A DNA stretch of 64,000 bases, taken from positions 3,876,501 through 3,940,500 of the forward strand of contig WPIO01000008.1 of NCBI GenBank assembly GCA_009760855.2, written 5' to 3'. Shown piece after piece: positions 50,187 through 62,100 of the stretch; the stretch's first letter is position 1; every line of letters starts with the position of its first letter. Below the pieces are notes generated by a model that saw nothing but the letters and a program-made list of their open reading frames with translations, was not told the DNA's origin and searched no databases. Source of the DNA: Cristatella mucedo. Taxonomy: Eukaryota > Bryozoa > Phylactolaemata > Cristatellidae. Position numbers and translations under genes: made by a program.

Positions 50187-51124
50187 AGCTGATCATTACG
50201 AGGCTATTTTCTGACGACAGCACCAGCTTAGTTTCCCAGCTTTAGTAGCGATAGGCCTTATTAAGGTGAATATGTAGCCTGGTACGGCCAGTCAGCTGGT
50301 TTTACCAGGCTCTACCATGCAGGGCGAGCGAACGCCGTCGGTGCTAGCTACTCTCTTGTTTCATACTCAGCCGTCATGAATTCCTGGGCTCAGGCATGAC
50401 ATGGCATAGCATGTAAGGCCACCATACTGGCTGGCTACTGTGCTACCCCTTTACCTAAGTAATTAATAAAATCGCTGATCAAAAGCCTACTTATCCCTGT
50501 TTCAAAATTCAATTCAATGCATAATGTAATGTTGAGATTCAAATATAATAGTGCATGCTTCAGTTTCATTTGTCAATTATTAAATTATCTCACCCGATGT
50601 TTTTGACTTGACATTTATTATTGCTCTACGAGCTTAGTGGTACTATAAATATCGCACAGAGTGCAACACTAGCGCAACGTCAGTGATTTGGGTTTAACAA
50701 ACTCAAGAACTCACCCACGGACATGCGCACTCATGTGGTCGCATTTAAAATTATGTTTGTATGTATGTAGACCAGGGGTAGCCACCGACCGTGAGCAAGA
50801 GGAGATAACTACATCTTCTCTTTTCCTTACGGGCATCAAACATGATCCTACAGGCTGCTTAGCAGTGAAAAAATACAGTAAATTCATGCAATGCATTCAA
50901 ATAATGCATACAATCCAATCCAATACAACAATACATTCAAAATGGCATGCCGTGCGATTCAGCAAAATCATGTGGTCAGACGATAGATTCTCAAGGACGT
51001 TCGTCAAGTCGTGATGTGCGAATAGACGCTAATGCACATTCTAGTGCGACCCACATTTAGGAGCTGCATTCCACAACAGGTCTGCAAGCTATTTAAGGAG
51101 CTCTTGCATATTGATAAATTATAT
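50187..51124. other. No feature recognised
   Basis: AT-rich unique sequence. Confidence 0.4.
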
Positions 51125-51262
51125 GAATATAATAAATATAATTACATAGCACTCTAAGAGAACTTAATATCTCTCCAGGCGCTTTATATAAGCCTCGGGG
51201 CTCGAATTCACGACATTGGTTGGTAAAAGCGAGCAACTTACTACCTGGACCAAACCAGGACA
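51125..51262 (-). mobile_element. SINE family A copy
   Basis: Minus-strand tail and tRNA-like head, head to head with the next copy. Confidence 0.7.
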
Positions 51263-51267
51263 CAACC

Positions 51268-51380
51268 CGTAAGCCCTGGTTTGGCGAAGGTAGTAACGCT
51301 CACTTCTAACGACCGAGGTCGTAGGCTCGAGCCCTGCGGCATATCTAAGGCGACTCGATGGAGGTTAAGTTAAGTTATGC
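51268..51380 (+). mobile_element. SINE family A copy, inverted partner
   Basis: Head CCTGGTTTGGCGAAGGTAG, B-box GTAGGCTCGAGCCC, then a weak tail. Confidence 0.65.
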
Positions 51381-51768
51381 CGATGTACAAAATAATTGTA
51401 TTTGTATTTTTTTAATGGGTTCTGCCAGAATATCTACTTCAGTATCTACACGCAGCTTTATGCGCCCTGTCCCAGAATGGTCTTTCACTAGACTGGTGCA
51501 TCGGCTCCGCAGTCACGTGGTCCGTGGACCTCGGGGACGGCTACGTGCTCGGTACCGTCGCTCGTCATTGATGACGGGGGCGATAGGTATGCCTGTCTGC
51601 ATTCAGTCGTACGGAGGAGTGGTCAACAAATTTTATCTCTCTTTCGCCGTCGCCGGCCAGGCGCGACCGATCTCATCAAACACGACATTCCTATCGGTAG
51701 CAGCCCTTGAGTACGAGTCCCAACTGATTGTATTGAGTGGATGCATCTTGGCACAGCTATCGTGCTGG

Positions 51769-51870
<102 letters not shown>

Positions 51871-52114
51871 CATACACATACGAACGCATATCCCGAGCCC
51901 GCGGCTGGCCCTGGCTGTTGACACGCCCAAAAAACTAGCTAGACCTGCAAAGAGCGGTATACTATAAAAGCTCGATTAGCAGACTGCCAAGGAAGCCTCA
52001 TCCGATGCCACAACCGGACGGTGGGTAGGGTCAACTTGATGGCTCGTGCGTCTTCAGCACGCCGGACGCAAGCTCGAGATACTGGCAAGTGCCAGTACAC
52101 CGAGTCCAACCATT

Positions 52115-52290
52115 AACCGCGAGACGCTGCGATACAGCTGCCGCTACCACTACCACAATAAACGTTAGAAAACTGCGGTTTTGATACCAAGCGGTACATG
52201 ATGCTACGGGTTTACCCACCAAATTTCATGCAATTGAGCTTTCAAGTTCTCGTGTTATGAACTCAAGTGGCCCGGGTCAGCCAAGGCGCA
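52115..52290 (+). repeat. About 170-bp satellite monomer
   Basis: It contains AACTGCGGTTTTGATACCA, TTTACCCACCAAATTTCATG and GGCCCGGGTCAGCC in the same order as the array at 55030-55530. Confidence 0.7.
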
Positions 52291-52450
52291 GTGGCTTGGC
52301 TCGCCTTTGTAGTGCCAAAGGGTGTTCTTTAAAACCACCCGGTGCAGGCTGTACGGCAGAGTGGCCCGAAGGTACTGTAACTCAAGATTTATGGCCTCGG
52401 CGTTGAGGTCGCCGAGTCCCAAGGCACGTGACTGACGTGAAGGCACTGCC
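52288..52450 (+). repeat. Diverged duplication, copy 1
   Basis: It shares GTGGCTTGGCTCGCCTTTGT, CCAAAGGGTGTT, AAACCACCCGG and GATTTATGGCCTCG with 53177-53325. Confidence 0.75.
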
Positions 52451-53176
52451 AGCGTTAGGCACAGGCCTGATGCACACCGCACGCCTGCCGATTCATTAAA
52501 AGCTGGTCGGGCTGAGGAGCCCGATAGGAGTGACCGGAAGCATCAGCAATCTCAGAAGCAGAAGCTAGCGGCGACGGCGCAGCGGGCAGCAACCGTCTTC
52601 GAGGCGACGTCGGTCTGGGCGGCGGTGGCTCACGGTGTGCGAATAGGCAGTGGTGTGGGCTACGAGGTGCCAGAGGCCACCGAGGCGGCGAGGCCGAACG
52701 GGCCTTCGAGGCGGCCGCGGCCCGGATGACGACGGCTGCGGTACTTCGTGTGGCGACGACTACCGGGAATAACGAGACGACTAAAACCCGCGTGGCATAG
52801 GAAGGAGGCACGACCTAACCTTTGGCTATGGGGCAAGACTACTAGCGATGCCCCAGTGGGGCAAAGAGGCTGGTGACTTATGCAACCTACTAGTTGCTCC
52901 AGCTTGCCGAGCGGTAGGCCTGCTTATGAAGACGGCATGTGCATTTTAACGGCCAATGAGGACGGACAGCCGTTTAGCTTTGGGTTTTTTATGTTAAGGC
53001 ACTGTCGCGTTGTGCTGTAACTCTGGCTTCTGTAGTAGGGTTTCGCTTGCTGTCTTCCGTTTGTATTGCCGCTCCATGTGATATACAATCTTGAGATCAC
53101 GGGGCGTGTACTGTGGCTGCAGGCCGGCACTCGCCTGCAGCCCATTGCCGGCCTTTGATGTGGCTGTGGCGTGGTG
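52451..53176. other. GC-rich stretch, no gene recognised
   Basis: 52540-52790 is GC- and CpG-rich with an alanine/proline-rich minus-strand frame. It lies between two halves of a diverged duplication. Confidence 0.3.
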
Positions 53177-53325
53177 CCTTGGCTTGCCTTTGTAAGGCCA
53201 AAGGGTGTTAGTGAAACCACCCGGGCAGGTTGTGCGACAGAGTGGCCAGAAGGAACTGCAACCGGCCGAGATTTATGGCCTCGTGTGTTGAGGTGAACGG
53301 ACACCGAAGGCACGTGCCTGACGAC
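53177..53325 (+). repeat. Diverged duplication, copy 2
   Basis: Partner of 52288-52450, about 890 bases downstream, with small indels. Confidence 0.75.
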
Positions 53326-53407
53326 AGGCACGTGCCTAGTGGTGAGCCAGTAACACCTGCTCAGCCGGCAATGACGGAACTGAGGAAATGTGCAGCTGCC
53401 AGCGATC

Positions 53408-53562
53408 GCCGAGCTGGTTTGGTGCAGTGGTAAAGGTGCTGCCCCGACCGAGGTCTGGCTGAGGTCACGGGCTCGAGCCCCGAGGCATATGTGAATCGCC
53501 TGATTAGTGATTAAGTTCTCTTAGGGCGCTATAGAAATGAATTACATATATATATATATATC
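53408..53562 (+). mobile_element. SINE family A, best copy
   Basis: The head GAGCTGGTTTGGTGCAGTGG is a tRNA A-box region. GGGCTCGAGCCC sits at the B-box position. The tail GATTAAGTTCTCTTAGGGCG passes into GAATTACATATATATAT. The tail is nearly that of LINE family 1. Confidence 0.85.
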
Positions 53563-53892
53563 GTAACTGCAACGCCCGGCGTCGGCTCTCTTGACTATAT
53601 CAAGGACTCATACTTACACTATTATAGTGGCTCTGTACCCATGCAGCTGTTTGCTGCAAGTGTTGTACTGTGCTTGCAATGCCACAACGTTTCATGCTTT
53701 TCTTTTCTGCCAGTTGCGGGCTGTTTTTTTATTTTAGTTTGGCTGACCCGGCATGACATGTGATCTTATGATCAGGGGACATGTGGACTGGACGCAAGCA
53801 AGTATGCAGTGGTCGTCCCCTAACCAACCATAAGTTGATAAATCATTATTTTAACACGACCCACGATCTTTTTCCTCAACCTCATAATATAG

Positions 53893-54050
53893 TTAATATA
53901 ATTCATTTGTATAGTGCCATAAGTGAACTTGATCTCTATCATGGTGCTTCACATATGCTACAGGGCTCTAGTCCACGACCTCGGCCATTAAATTTAATGA
54001 TCTTGACTTCGGTCGCCAATGGCAAGCACCATGACCACTGCACCAGGACC
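53893..54050 (-). mobile_element. SINE family A, first of a tandem pair
   Basis: Minus-strand tail followed by the tRNA-like head ending GGTCCTGGTGCAGTGGTCAT. Confidence 0.7.
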
Positions 54051-54178
54051 ATAAGAGAACTTAATCTCTATTCAGTCGCTTCAAATGTGCCAAAGGGCTC
54101 GCGTCTGCGATTTCGGTCATCAACTACACTCACAATAACCTTGGTCGGGGTAAGCACCTTAACCACTTTGCACAGGAT
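54050..54178 (-). mobile_element. SINE family A, second of a tandem pair
   Basis: A second minus-strand copy begins at once with CATAAGAGAACTTAATCTCT and ends in a degraded head. Confidence 0.65.
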
Positions 54179-54179
54179 T

Positions 54180-54570
54180 TAATTGGTCACACAAGACGAG
54201 CAGTTTCAAGGGAGTGGTGTCGCTTGAATCCCAAGTGAAACCTTTCTGAAGGTTTATTGTTTTCATTGTGTGCTACAAGCTGCTTAGCGAAAATCTTTAA
54301 AGTGTCTGACGAAAAAGGAAGAATAGAAGCTAGGCTATAGTTTTCGAGGACCTCTGAATTTAATCCAGGCTTATAAGTGTCGGTCGAATGACGGCCGATA
54401 GGACCCTGCTACAACCCCATTATCAAGAGAAGCATTAAAAATCTCAGTTATGGCTGGGCTAAGTTTATCTGCCCGAGAAGACCACAGAGGGGGAAGGCAT
54501 AGAGCATTCAGGAGATGAGCTCTTATTTTACTAGACTTTCCAACAAACGACAAATCCAGGTCCGGCACCA
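54180..54570 (-). mobile_element. LINE RT N-terminal fragment
   Basis: Minus-strand frames read ADKLSPAITEIFNASLDNGV, then after a frameshift KPGLNSEVLENYSLASILPF and AKQLVAHNENN...FKRHHSLETA. This is the start of a CR1/L2-group reverse transcriptase, here without a 3' tail. Confidence 0.8.
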
Positions 54571-55029
54571 GGACGTCAGACCTCTGGTACCGACCGAACA
54601 GCTGCGACTACAGGCGAGGCCAGGCGCGAGACAATTTCAAACAACTTCACGATGCATTACTTTGGGGCATCCAGCGCGGATCATAGAATTGCAACGTCAA
54701 TCGCCCTAGCACATCACCCCAACAATGGAACATAAAAAGTCACTACAAAGCACGTGTACTATTGTAGCTATTACATATAGCTTATGCACAAGCCTGCATG
54801 CCCAAGTGGTGAATCAACCCATCACTGATTAGGTGTCAGTGATAAGCAGAGGCAGGGACCAGCGGACCGGAGAGACAGCACAGACCCAACGCTGGGGGAG
54901 TTAGAACTCTCGGACGAAGGGGAGAATGGCGGTGTGCTGTTGAGCGGCGAAGCATCAGCAGAATACGCGGTTGTTGAAGCTCCCTCGGTGTTTGCATGTC
55001 ACTGCTTATGTGCTGCCAGAGCGTCAAAC

Positions 55030-55530
55030 TTCACGTGATACAGTCGCTATCTTACAATAGGCGTCGCGAAACTGCAGTTTTGATAACACATGGAAAGCCG
55101 TGTCAGGCGCACCCACTACATGTAATGAGGTTGGACATGTGCTTTCTCATGCCATGGCTTCCAATGGCTCGGGTTAGCCAGCCTTGCTACATATTCAAAC
55201 TGCAGTACTGCTGCCATTTCCGAAATAAGCTTTGAGCAACTGTGGTTTTGATTCCACATTATAGAAAACGTGTCCCAAGTTTACCAACAAAATTTCATAG
55301 CATAGCACATGCCTGTTCTCATGCTACTGCCTTCAATGACCCGGGTGAGAAAGCCTTGCTACAAAATCAAACTGTGATACCACTGCTATTTCCACAACTG
55401 GCGGCGTAGGCCAATTGCGGTTTTCGTTCCACATTATATAAATCAGTGTCCGCGTTCATCTTCAAGAACTCATGTGACCGCACAGAGTTTTTATGAAATG
55501 GTCTGATCTAGCCGATCCATTGCTAATATG
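55030..55530 (+). repeat. About 170-bp satellite array, 2-3 units
   Basis: The motif A-C/T-TG-N-GGTTTT-type block recurs at 55071, 55239 and 55414 (spacing 168 and 175). Each unit also has a CTACTGCC/CATGGCTTCCAATG and AGCCTTGCTACA block. Confidence 0.75.
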
Positions 55531-56328
55531 CTTCTCCAGTAAAGCAAATGGGCTGCATGGAAGAGGACGTGGTCTGCAATGCCCATGACTTGGCCCCATC
55601 TGGAAATAAAAATAAATTCAAGAAACAATCATAGTTAGCCCAGAGAATAAACCTGACATCGGTCAATTGACTTGTGCTGCTAATGCTTTGCCCATTATTT
55701 CACAGAGTTCATCTTATGATACTGTCATGTGGCCTGAACTTACGATCTGCGGTAACTTCAAATATCTGAAGCCTAATATTCGAGCCATCACATGTAGTTT
55801 GTACAAACAATTGCTCCAGGGTAGTCGTTTATTAGGCCTAGCTAAACAAATAACCAAGTAAAACTGAATAGGTACAAGTAAATCAAGTACTCCAGGTTAT
55901 AGGTCTTGGATGTTGTGACCTGCATCTCCAGCCACACATCTTCACTTTCTCAGCATGAAGTCGAGGTTGAATTGGAAATGATTTCACTTCATGACACATT
56001 ATTCGGCACTGTCCATGCTATATCATATCTCAGGCAGATAGAAAAAACACTCGACACACCCACCAGCACTTACGAGTGATAAGTTAAGAAGATACATGCA
56101 AGACCTTCAGTCCAGCAAGGGTAAAATATTCATACGTGTAATAGAAAAACACGGACGTGCACACTAGGTTGGCGAGTCAGGTGTGAGAAAAATGTTAGTG
56201 AAAATGACAGACTGAAAACTCGACGAAGGACTACATTACGGTCGACGACTTGAGACACACTTAAGGCCATTCGTGATTGTCCACCACATCGAGCCGGATA
56301 CTGTACCAAAGAAGAATCCTCATGCATC

Positions 56329-56360
56329 TTTATTGTTCAACTTTATTTGTCAACTTTATT
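56329..56360 (-). promoter_or_regulatory. Three tandem polyadenylation signals of GALE
   Basis: On the minus strand AATAAA occurs at 56355-56360 (overlapping the stop codon), 56342-56347 and 56329-56334. The spacing is exactly 13 bases in a repeated AATAAAGTTGA-type unit. The 3' UTR could therefore be extremely short. Confidence 0.6.
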
Positions 56361-56423
56361 GTTCATCTGCTTCATGGCTGAAGCCGTATGGATTGTTAGA
56401 CTGCCACCTCCATAGGTCTTCAC
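56356..56423 (-). CDS. GALE: GALE last exon and stop
   Basis: After acceptor CTATGCAG it completes a cysteine codon, then encodes [14 protein letters not shown] and SHEADEQ to TAA. The WRWQ...NPYGF ending is diagnostic of animal GALE. It lies 2 kb below the previous exon, past a Tigger copy and a (GT)n tract. Confidence 0.94.
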
Positions 56424-56655
56424 CTGCATAGGAAATATGTTGCAAAATGAGCACTATAGCATGCATCAGTTTTCCTAGATGTAGCTTTAACTACATAGGT
56501 TCAACAAATTGCAACATTTACCAACATCTAGCCAGCAGGGCGGTGAAAATATATGTACGTATATTGCATATACGTACATATATATGCATTTATTTAGTAT
56601 ACACACACATATATATATATCTATATATATAGCTATATCTATATATCTCTCTCTC

Positions 56656-56690
<35 letters not shown>

Positions 56691-57020
56691 TACACACACT
56701 ACACACTACACACACTACACACACTACACACACGTGCATTAATCTACTAACTAAAGCAAGAAAGTCCTTCATTCGGTGAGATGGCACACTTCTGCCACGA
56801 GCAGTAGCGTTGTCTTCCATGACCATGAGCAGCTCACTGCCTGTGGACTCTGCTGAGTTATACAAGTTCCGTCAAGGAAGACAACGCTTTGCCATCTTGC
56901 CACTTGATGGAGGTTTGCCATCTTGCCAATCGTCGAAAGCACACCATCTTTCGGCAGCGGACTTTCACACTTTAATTAGTAGAGATACTGCTATGACTCG
57001 GCGAAAGAAGTCCACAGGCT

Positions 57021-57104
<84 letters not shown>

Positions 57105-58706
57105 GTGGACACGCTGCTTGACAGGTAGCCAGTGGCAGTTGACAAGAAGTGGCTAATGTGGCTACTGCAAGGCTCACGACAGACAAGCCTAGCTGCAAAG
57201 TTTTGCACCAGCTGTAATACAAAGTCGTCCCTTGCTTATCGCAGCTAATCAGTTCCAGACACTACCGCGATAAGTGAATGTCTGCGAAGTAGGATTCTTT
57301 ATAAAAAAAATTGTATATTTTCGTAGTTAGAGCATACACAACCTGTTCATGACCCTTTATTTAAGGTTTTTAACAATATTAGAGCCCTCTGGATATGAAA
57401 TAACACTCCTTCAGTCACAATTACAAAGAAACGAACTTGAGTGAGGCTGACAAATCAGTGGCTATGATCGGCAGAGGATAGGATAGCAAATCAGTGAACA
57501 GCATGCTCTGATTGGCTCGGTTTCACCACACCCGATTTTTTTTGAAAAAAAGTTCTTGCCTGCACACAAGGAGTGGTCGAGCGGCCGCACCTGGCGTTTA
57601 AGGATTCTCGGAGGGGGTGCTCGAATACATAGGCCTACAGTCCATATGTACAATAATTTTAATTGTAATACAGGGGTGACTTTAGACAACCTAGCCTGCT
57701 GTATCATTGTCACTACCTCGATACACTTTTAATGAGTATATTTGAAAAAACTGGGATAGAGGGAAGCCACGAAAGTCGAAGTGACGACTGTATATATGTA
57801 TATATAATTAAATGAATGGATTACGGCTGAACCACATCAAATGACTACACAAAAGTGGAATACTGCATAGAGGTCACACCTTCGTAATGCAAACAGCACT
57901 AATGCGAACAATACATATTCTCTTGTGTGATTAGGGCATTTACTGTAGGGATAAGGGCCCAGCATCAATTCAAGGTCAACAATGTACACAGATATACCGT
58001 ATCCCTTAGCTTGCACATCAAAAGAGCTTAGTAAGCCTACGGCCTTCAGCCATCTTTATGTTCCTTAATAGGGTACCCAGGTAAATTCGTGTAGCCAATA
58101 CATTTTACAAATACACAATACGACTTTTCGTATACGAATATCGAATATAGGAATATTCAGCTTTTTTTTCAGCTTTTAAGAATAGCACATATTCGTCATA
58201 TGGAAATACTCCGAATATAAGAATGCCCTTTTGCCGGCCCGATTGTATTCTAATAAACGAAGACAACTGAGCCTATTTAACGAGCATTAACTAGACTGCA
58301 TAATGGCAGAAAGACATCATTGGCTTCCGTCCCCTAATTCTATGCAGCTGTCCACATTACACACAGCAAATGTCACAGCTCTAAAAAGCAAATTTAGTTC
58401 AACTACTACACGGAAACCATAACAGCATGGGCCACCTAAGCTTACACATTGAGTCGAGATCACGCTTTGCCTTCCAGCCCAGCTCCTTTTCAGCCAGACT
58501 AGGGTTGGCATAAACGGTCGGAACATCACCCGGTCGGCGGCCTACTAATTTGTAGGGGATCTGAAAAGAAATAATGGAATGTCAAACGTGACTAGCAATC
58601 AGCAAGATTATAACATCATAATCACGGAGCAGGTTCAGCCTGCATTCCTATCGTTTCAATCGATTCAATCGGCAATAAAAAAAAAGAAAAGAAACCAGAG
58701 CACAAG

Positions 58707-58767
<61 letters not shown>

Positions 58768-59098
58768 GAAGGCAGAGGGACTGGCGAGATGGACATGCCC
58801 ACCTCTTTCTTGGCTGCTTTCTCAAGGCCCCTGATCATATCCAGCACTGAATAGCCGACGCCTGTACCCAGATTGTACACTTTGCAGCCAGGCTTGTCTG
58901 CAAGCTTACGCAGTGCAGCCACATGGCCTTCTGCCAAGTCCATGACATGGATGTAGTCTCTGACACCTAAACGCACAAAACTCCAATCCATCCGCATGCC
59001 GTTGAGTGATCCCAGTCACTTGCCAATTTAATGCAAAGAAAAAGGTGCCGACAATAAGGATACATCTTAATAAACATTTATATAGCACTCCAGGAGAG

Positions 59099-59164
<66 letters not shown>

Positions 59165-62100
59165 GCACTGTGCATACGATGGAAAGGAAGCAAGTAGATT
59201 GGCTAGCTTTAGCGCTCACAAATGTAGTGCTCACAATTTTAGCGCTCACAATTTCAGCACGAACGACCGCACAATAGACAATCCGCCGGCAGACGATGCA
59301 AAGGCTGAGTGAGAGGAGCATGAAGCATGTCTTTGGCTTCCTTTTGCTTCAAAATAGAGAGCAACCGGAGGCCGTCTGCCTCGGGACCGCACGGCAAAAA
59401 AAGGATTCTGCCTCGAGTGGGAAATGAGCTCGAGAACCTCGGCGATTAACGGTACAAGGCTCTAACCGACTGAGCTATCTAGGCTACTCTTTGTTCTTTT
59501 CGAATGCCATGTCAGGAGATGGCAAAACGTCATTTAGTGGCGCTCGTATTAAACGACCGAGATAGCGGGCTCGAGCCCCACGGCAAATGTTAAGCGCTTG
59601 AGTAGACTAACTTCTCTTAGGGTGCTATTCAAATGTAGCATTTTTTTAAATAAATATCTAGGCTTTGGTAGCTTACAAACTGAACGTCGCCAAGAGATTT
59701 GAAGACTCGTTAGAGGCAAAACCAAATGACCCGAGGCAGAGGAGACATAGCTGGTGGTGAGATGAGAAGCCTGATTAGGAGGTATTTCAGAGTAAGTAGT
59801 AGCCAGAGCAAGAGAATGAAGGAACCTAGCCCTAAGCGCTCACGAAAAAAAGCTGCTCACGGTCCTCTACCAAGACAAACGATCAACTCAGCCAGCGCTG
59901 CCCATCGCCAAACTGCTCGATCAAAAAAATTTCAGTTGCTTCTGCAGCTGCAGGCTCAATACGATTTTTTCCATTACTGCCACATCGGCAACACTATTTA
60001 AATTACATGCATGACCAACCACATGCTCCTCCAAAGGTAAAAGCCATGCCCCCTCTAAACCTATCAAGTCTTACATTTCACTCGGAAGAGTACTTGTAAT
60101 GTGCATGCTTGGTAACTCTCTCTTTGGATGCCTCACCCATCTACAATTTCTGCTTTTGAGTGAGACAATCATTAACGACTTTTGAGTTCTTGCATGGGCA
60201 GATCGTTGGAGTTCTAAACCGTATCATCCATACGTGAAACAAGAATGATTGACAGCACGAGCATGCTAAAGAGTGCTAGAGAACCTAGCACAGCATTCCA
60301 GTTGCCGGCACTTAAAGAGCCAAGATTTCTAACAAAAAGTAAATAAATAAATAAAAAGAGCCACAGACTCGAGCTCCCCTCACGTCGTCTCTTTGCTAAA
60401 GCCCCCTATCACCTCTCGACAAGCACTGCCCTGTCACAGTCGGCTGCTCATGCGTCTGCCCAACATAATTTAACCATGCCTGAAAAGCTAGAGGAACGGC
60501 ATCTCGGCTAAAGGAGCTACCAGGCAGTACTGTCTGGCGCCGGTGCTGCCACATTTTCCGCATGATTAGCCATATTATGCACATGCATGATTAGGCTAAT
60601 ACATACGCACTGGCAAAGCATTGTGCCGTGGCATAGCCGGCAGGCCCACTTATGCATAGGATAGGCACCTACGTCAGCAGCGCTCCTAGAATTGCTGCAG
60701 CCCCACCCCTATGCAATGAACAAAGCAGACAAGACAAGCGTCCTGCCATTCACTCAGATAACAAGCGCCCTCCCTCCTCAGACACGTGCGCCACCAGTGA
60801 GGTTGCCTAAGTCATTCAGCTAACCCATGGCTCCACCAGCTCCTATCTACGTGTAAGAGCCCAAGTGGGCTCGACCGCCCGGTGGCATACAGGAACCGCC
60901 TGAATAGAGATTAATTTCTCTTGGGATGATATACAAATGAATTGTGTATATATATATATATTTGCCAGCTATAAGGTTGAAGAAAAAAGTTTGTGCATCG
61001 TATTTTTCATTGATAATATATATAAATATATATAATAATAATATAATTCATTGTATAGCGCCCCAAGACAACTTAATCTCTATTCAGGCGATTCACATAT
61101 GCCTCGGGGCTCGAGCCCACGACCTCAGCCAGGCCTTGGTCGGGGCGAGCACCTTAACCGCTGGACCAAACCAACACGGCAAGATAGCTCAATCAGTCAG
61201 TTAGGGCACTCGGACAAGGTAATCCCAGAGGTTTTGGGGGCCTTTTCCCACTTCAGGAGGTAAAAAAGAATTTTTGCATTCAGTTCCAAGGGGGGTTGGG
61301 TGGGCGCCTAGAGGCTTCATCTAGTTCTACACTACACAAATCTGCACATGTTTGTGTGGGAAAGTGGGGCATAATGACCAAGGTATACAATGCCGAGCCG
61401 ATCTGATGGCATGCAAAATAATCATCAAGCAGCTAGATATCCCAGGAGGCATTCTCTTACCTGTTCCGTCGGCTGTGGGGAAGTCACTGCCGTAGACACT
61501 GACAAACGGACGCATTCCGACAGCCACTTGCGACACGTATGGCATGAGGTTGTTAGGAGTGCCTCGAGGATCTTCCCCAATGCGACCCGACTCGTGCGCT
61601 CCCACGGGGTTGAAATATCGCAGCAATACCACATTCCACTGCAGAAAGCACTCACAAAATCATGCTCACGACTAACAAATTTCGGCATTACTCTTTCACT
61701 GCCGAGTCTAATCGAGCAGACATACATACCTCAGCATTAGACTTGCACGTGTCCTTCAAGATTTCTTCAATGAAGTACTTGGTCTTACCGTACGGATTCG
61801 TGCAGTTGCCCACCGGATGCGCCTCATCGATGGGCAAGTAGGCAGGTGTACCGTACACGGTGGCCGAACTAGAGAAGACGAGGTCTCGAACTCCATTTTC
61901 CTCCATCACCTGCATCGCCAGGGTAGGAAAGCTTCAACACAGAAACCGACGTCACCAGCTGGTCCACAGCTAAGAGTAACCAGTTAGAATTAAATTAGCC
62001 GACTCACTGGCAAGTAAATGCAACGTACTTATAAAAAGAGGCTTTCTTTTACCTTCAGCAGATTCATGACTCCGCCGACATTTACGCTATAATATTGAAG

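Noticed and set aside
59395-59490. Functional tRNA gene
   Set aside because: The A box is good, but stems and the B-box spacing are imperfect; a SINE head is more likely.
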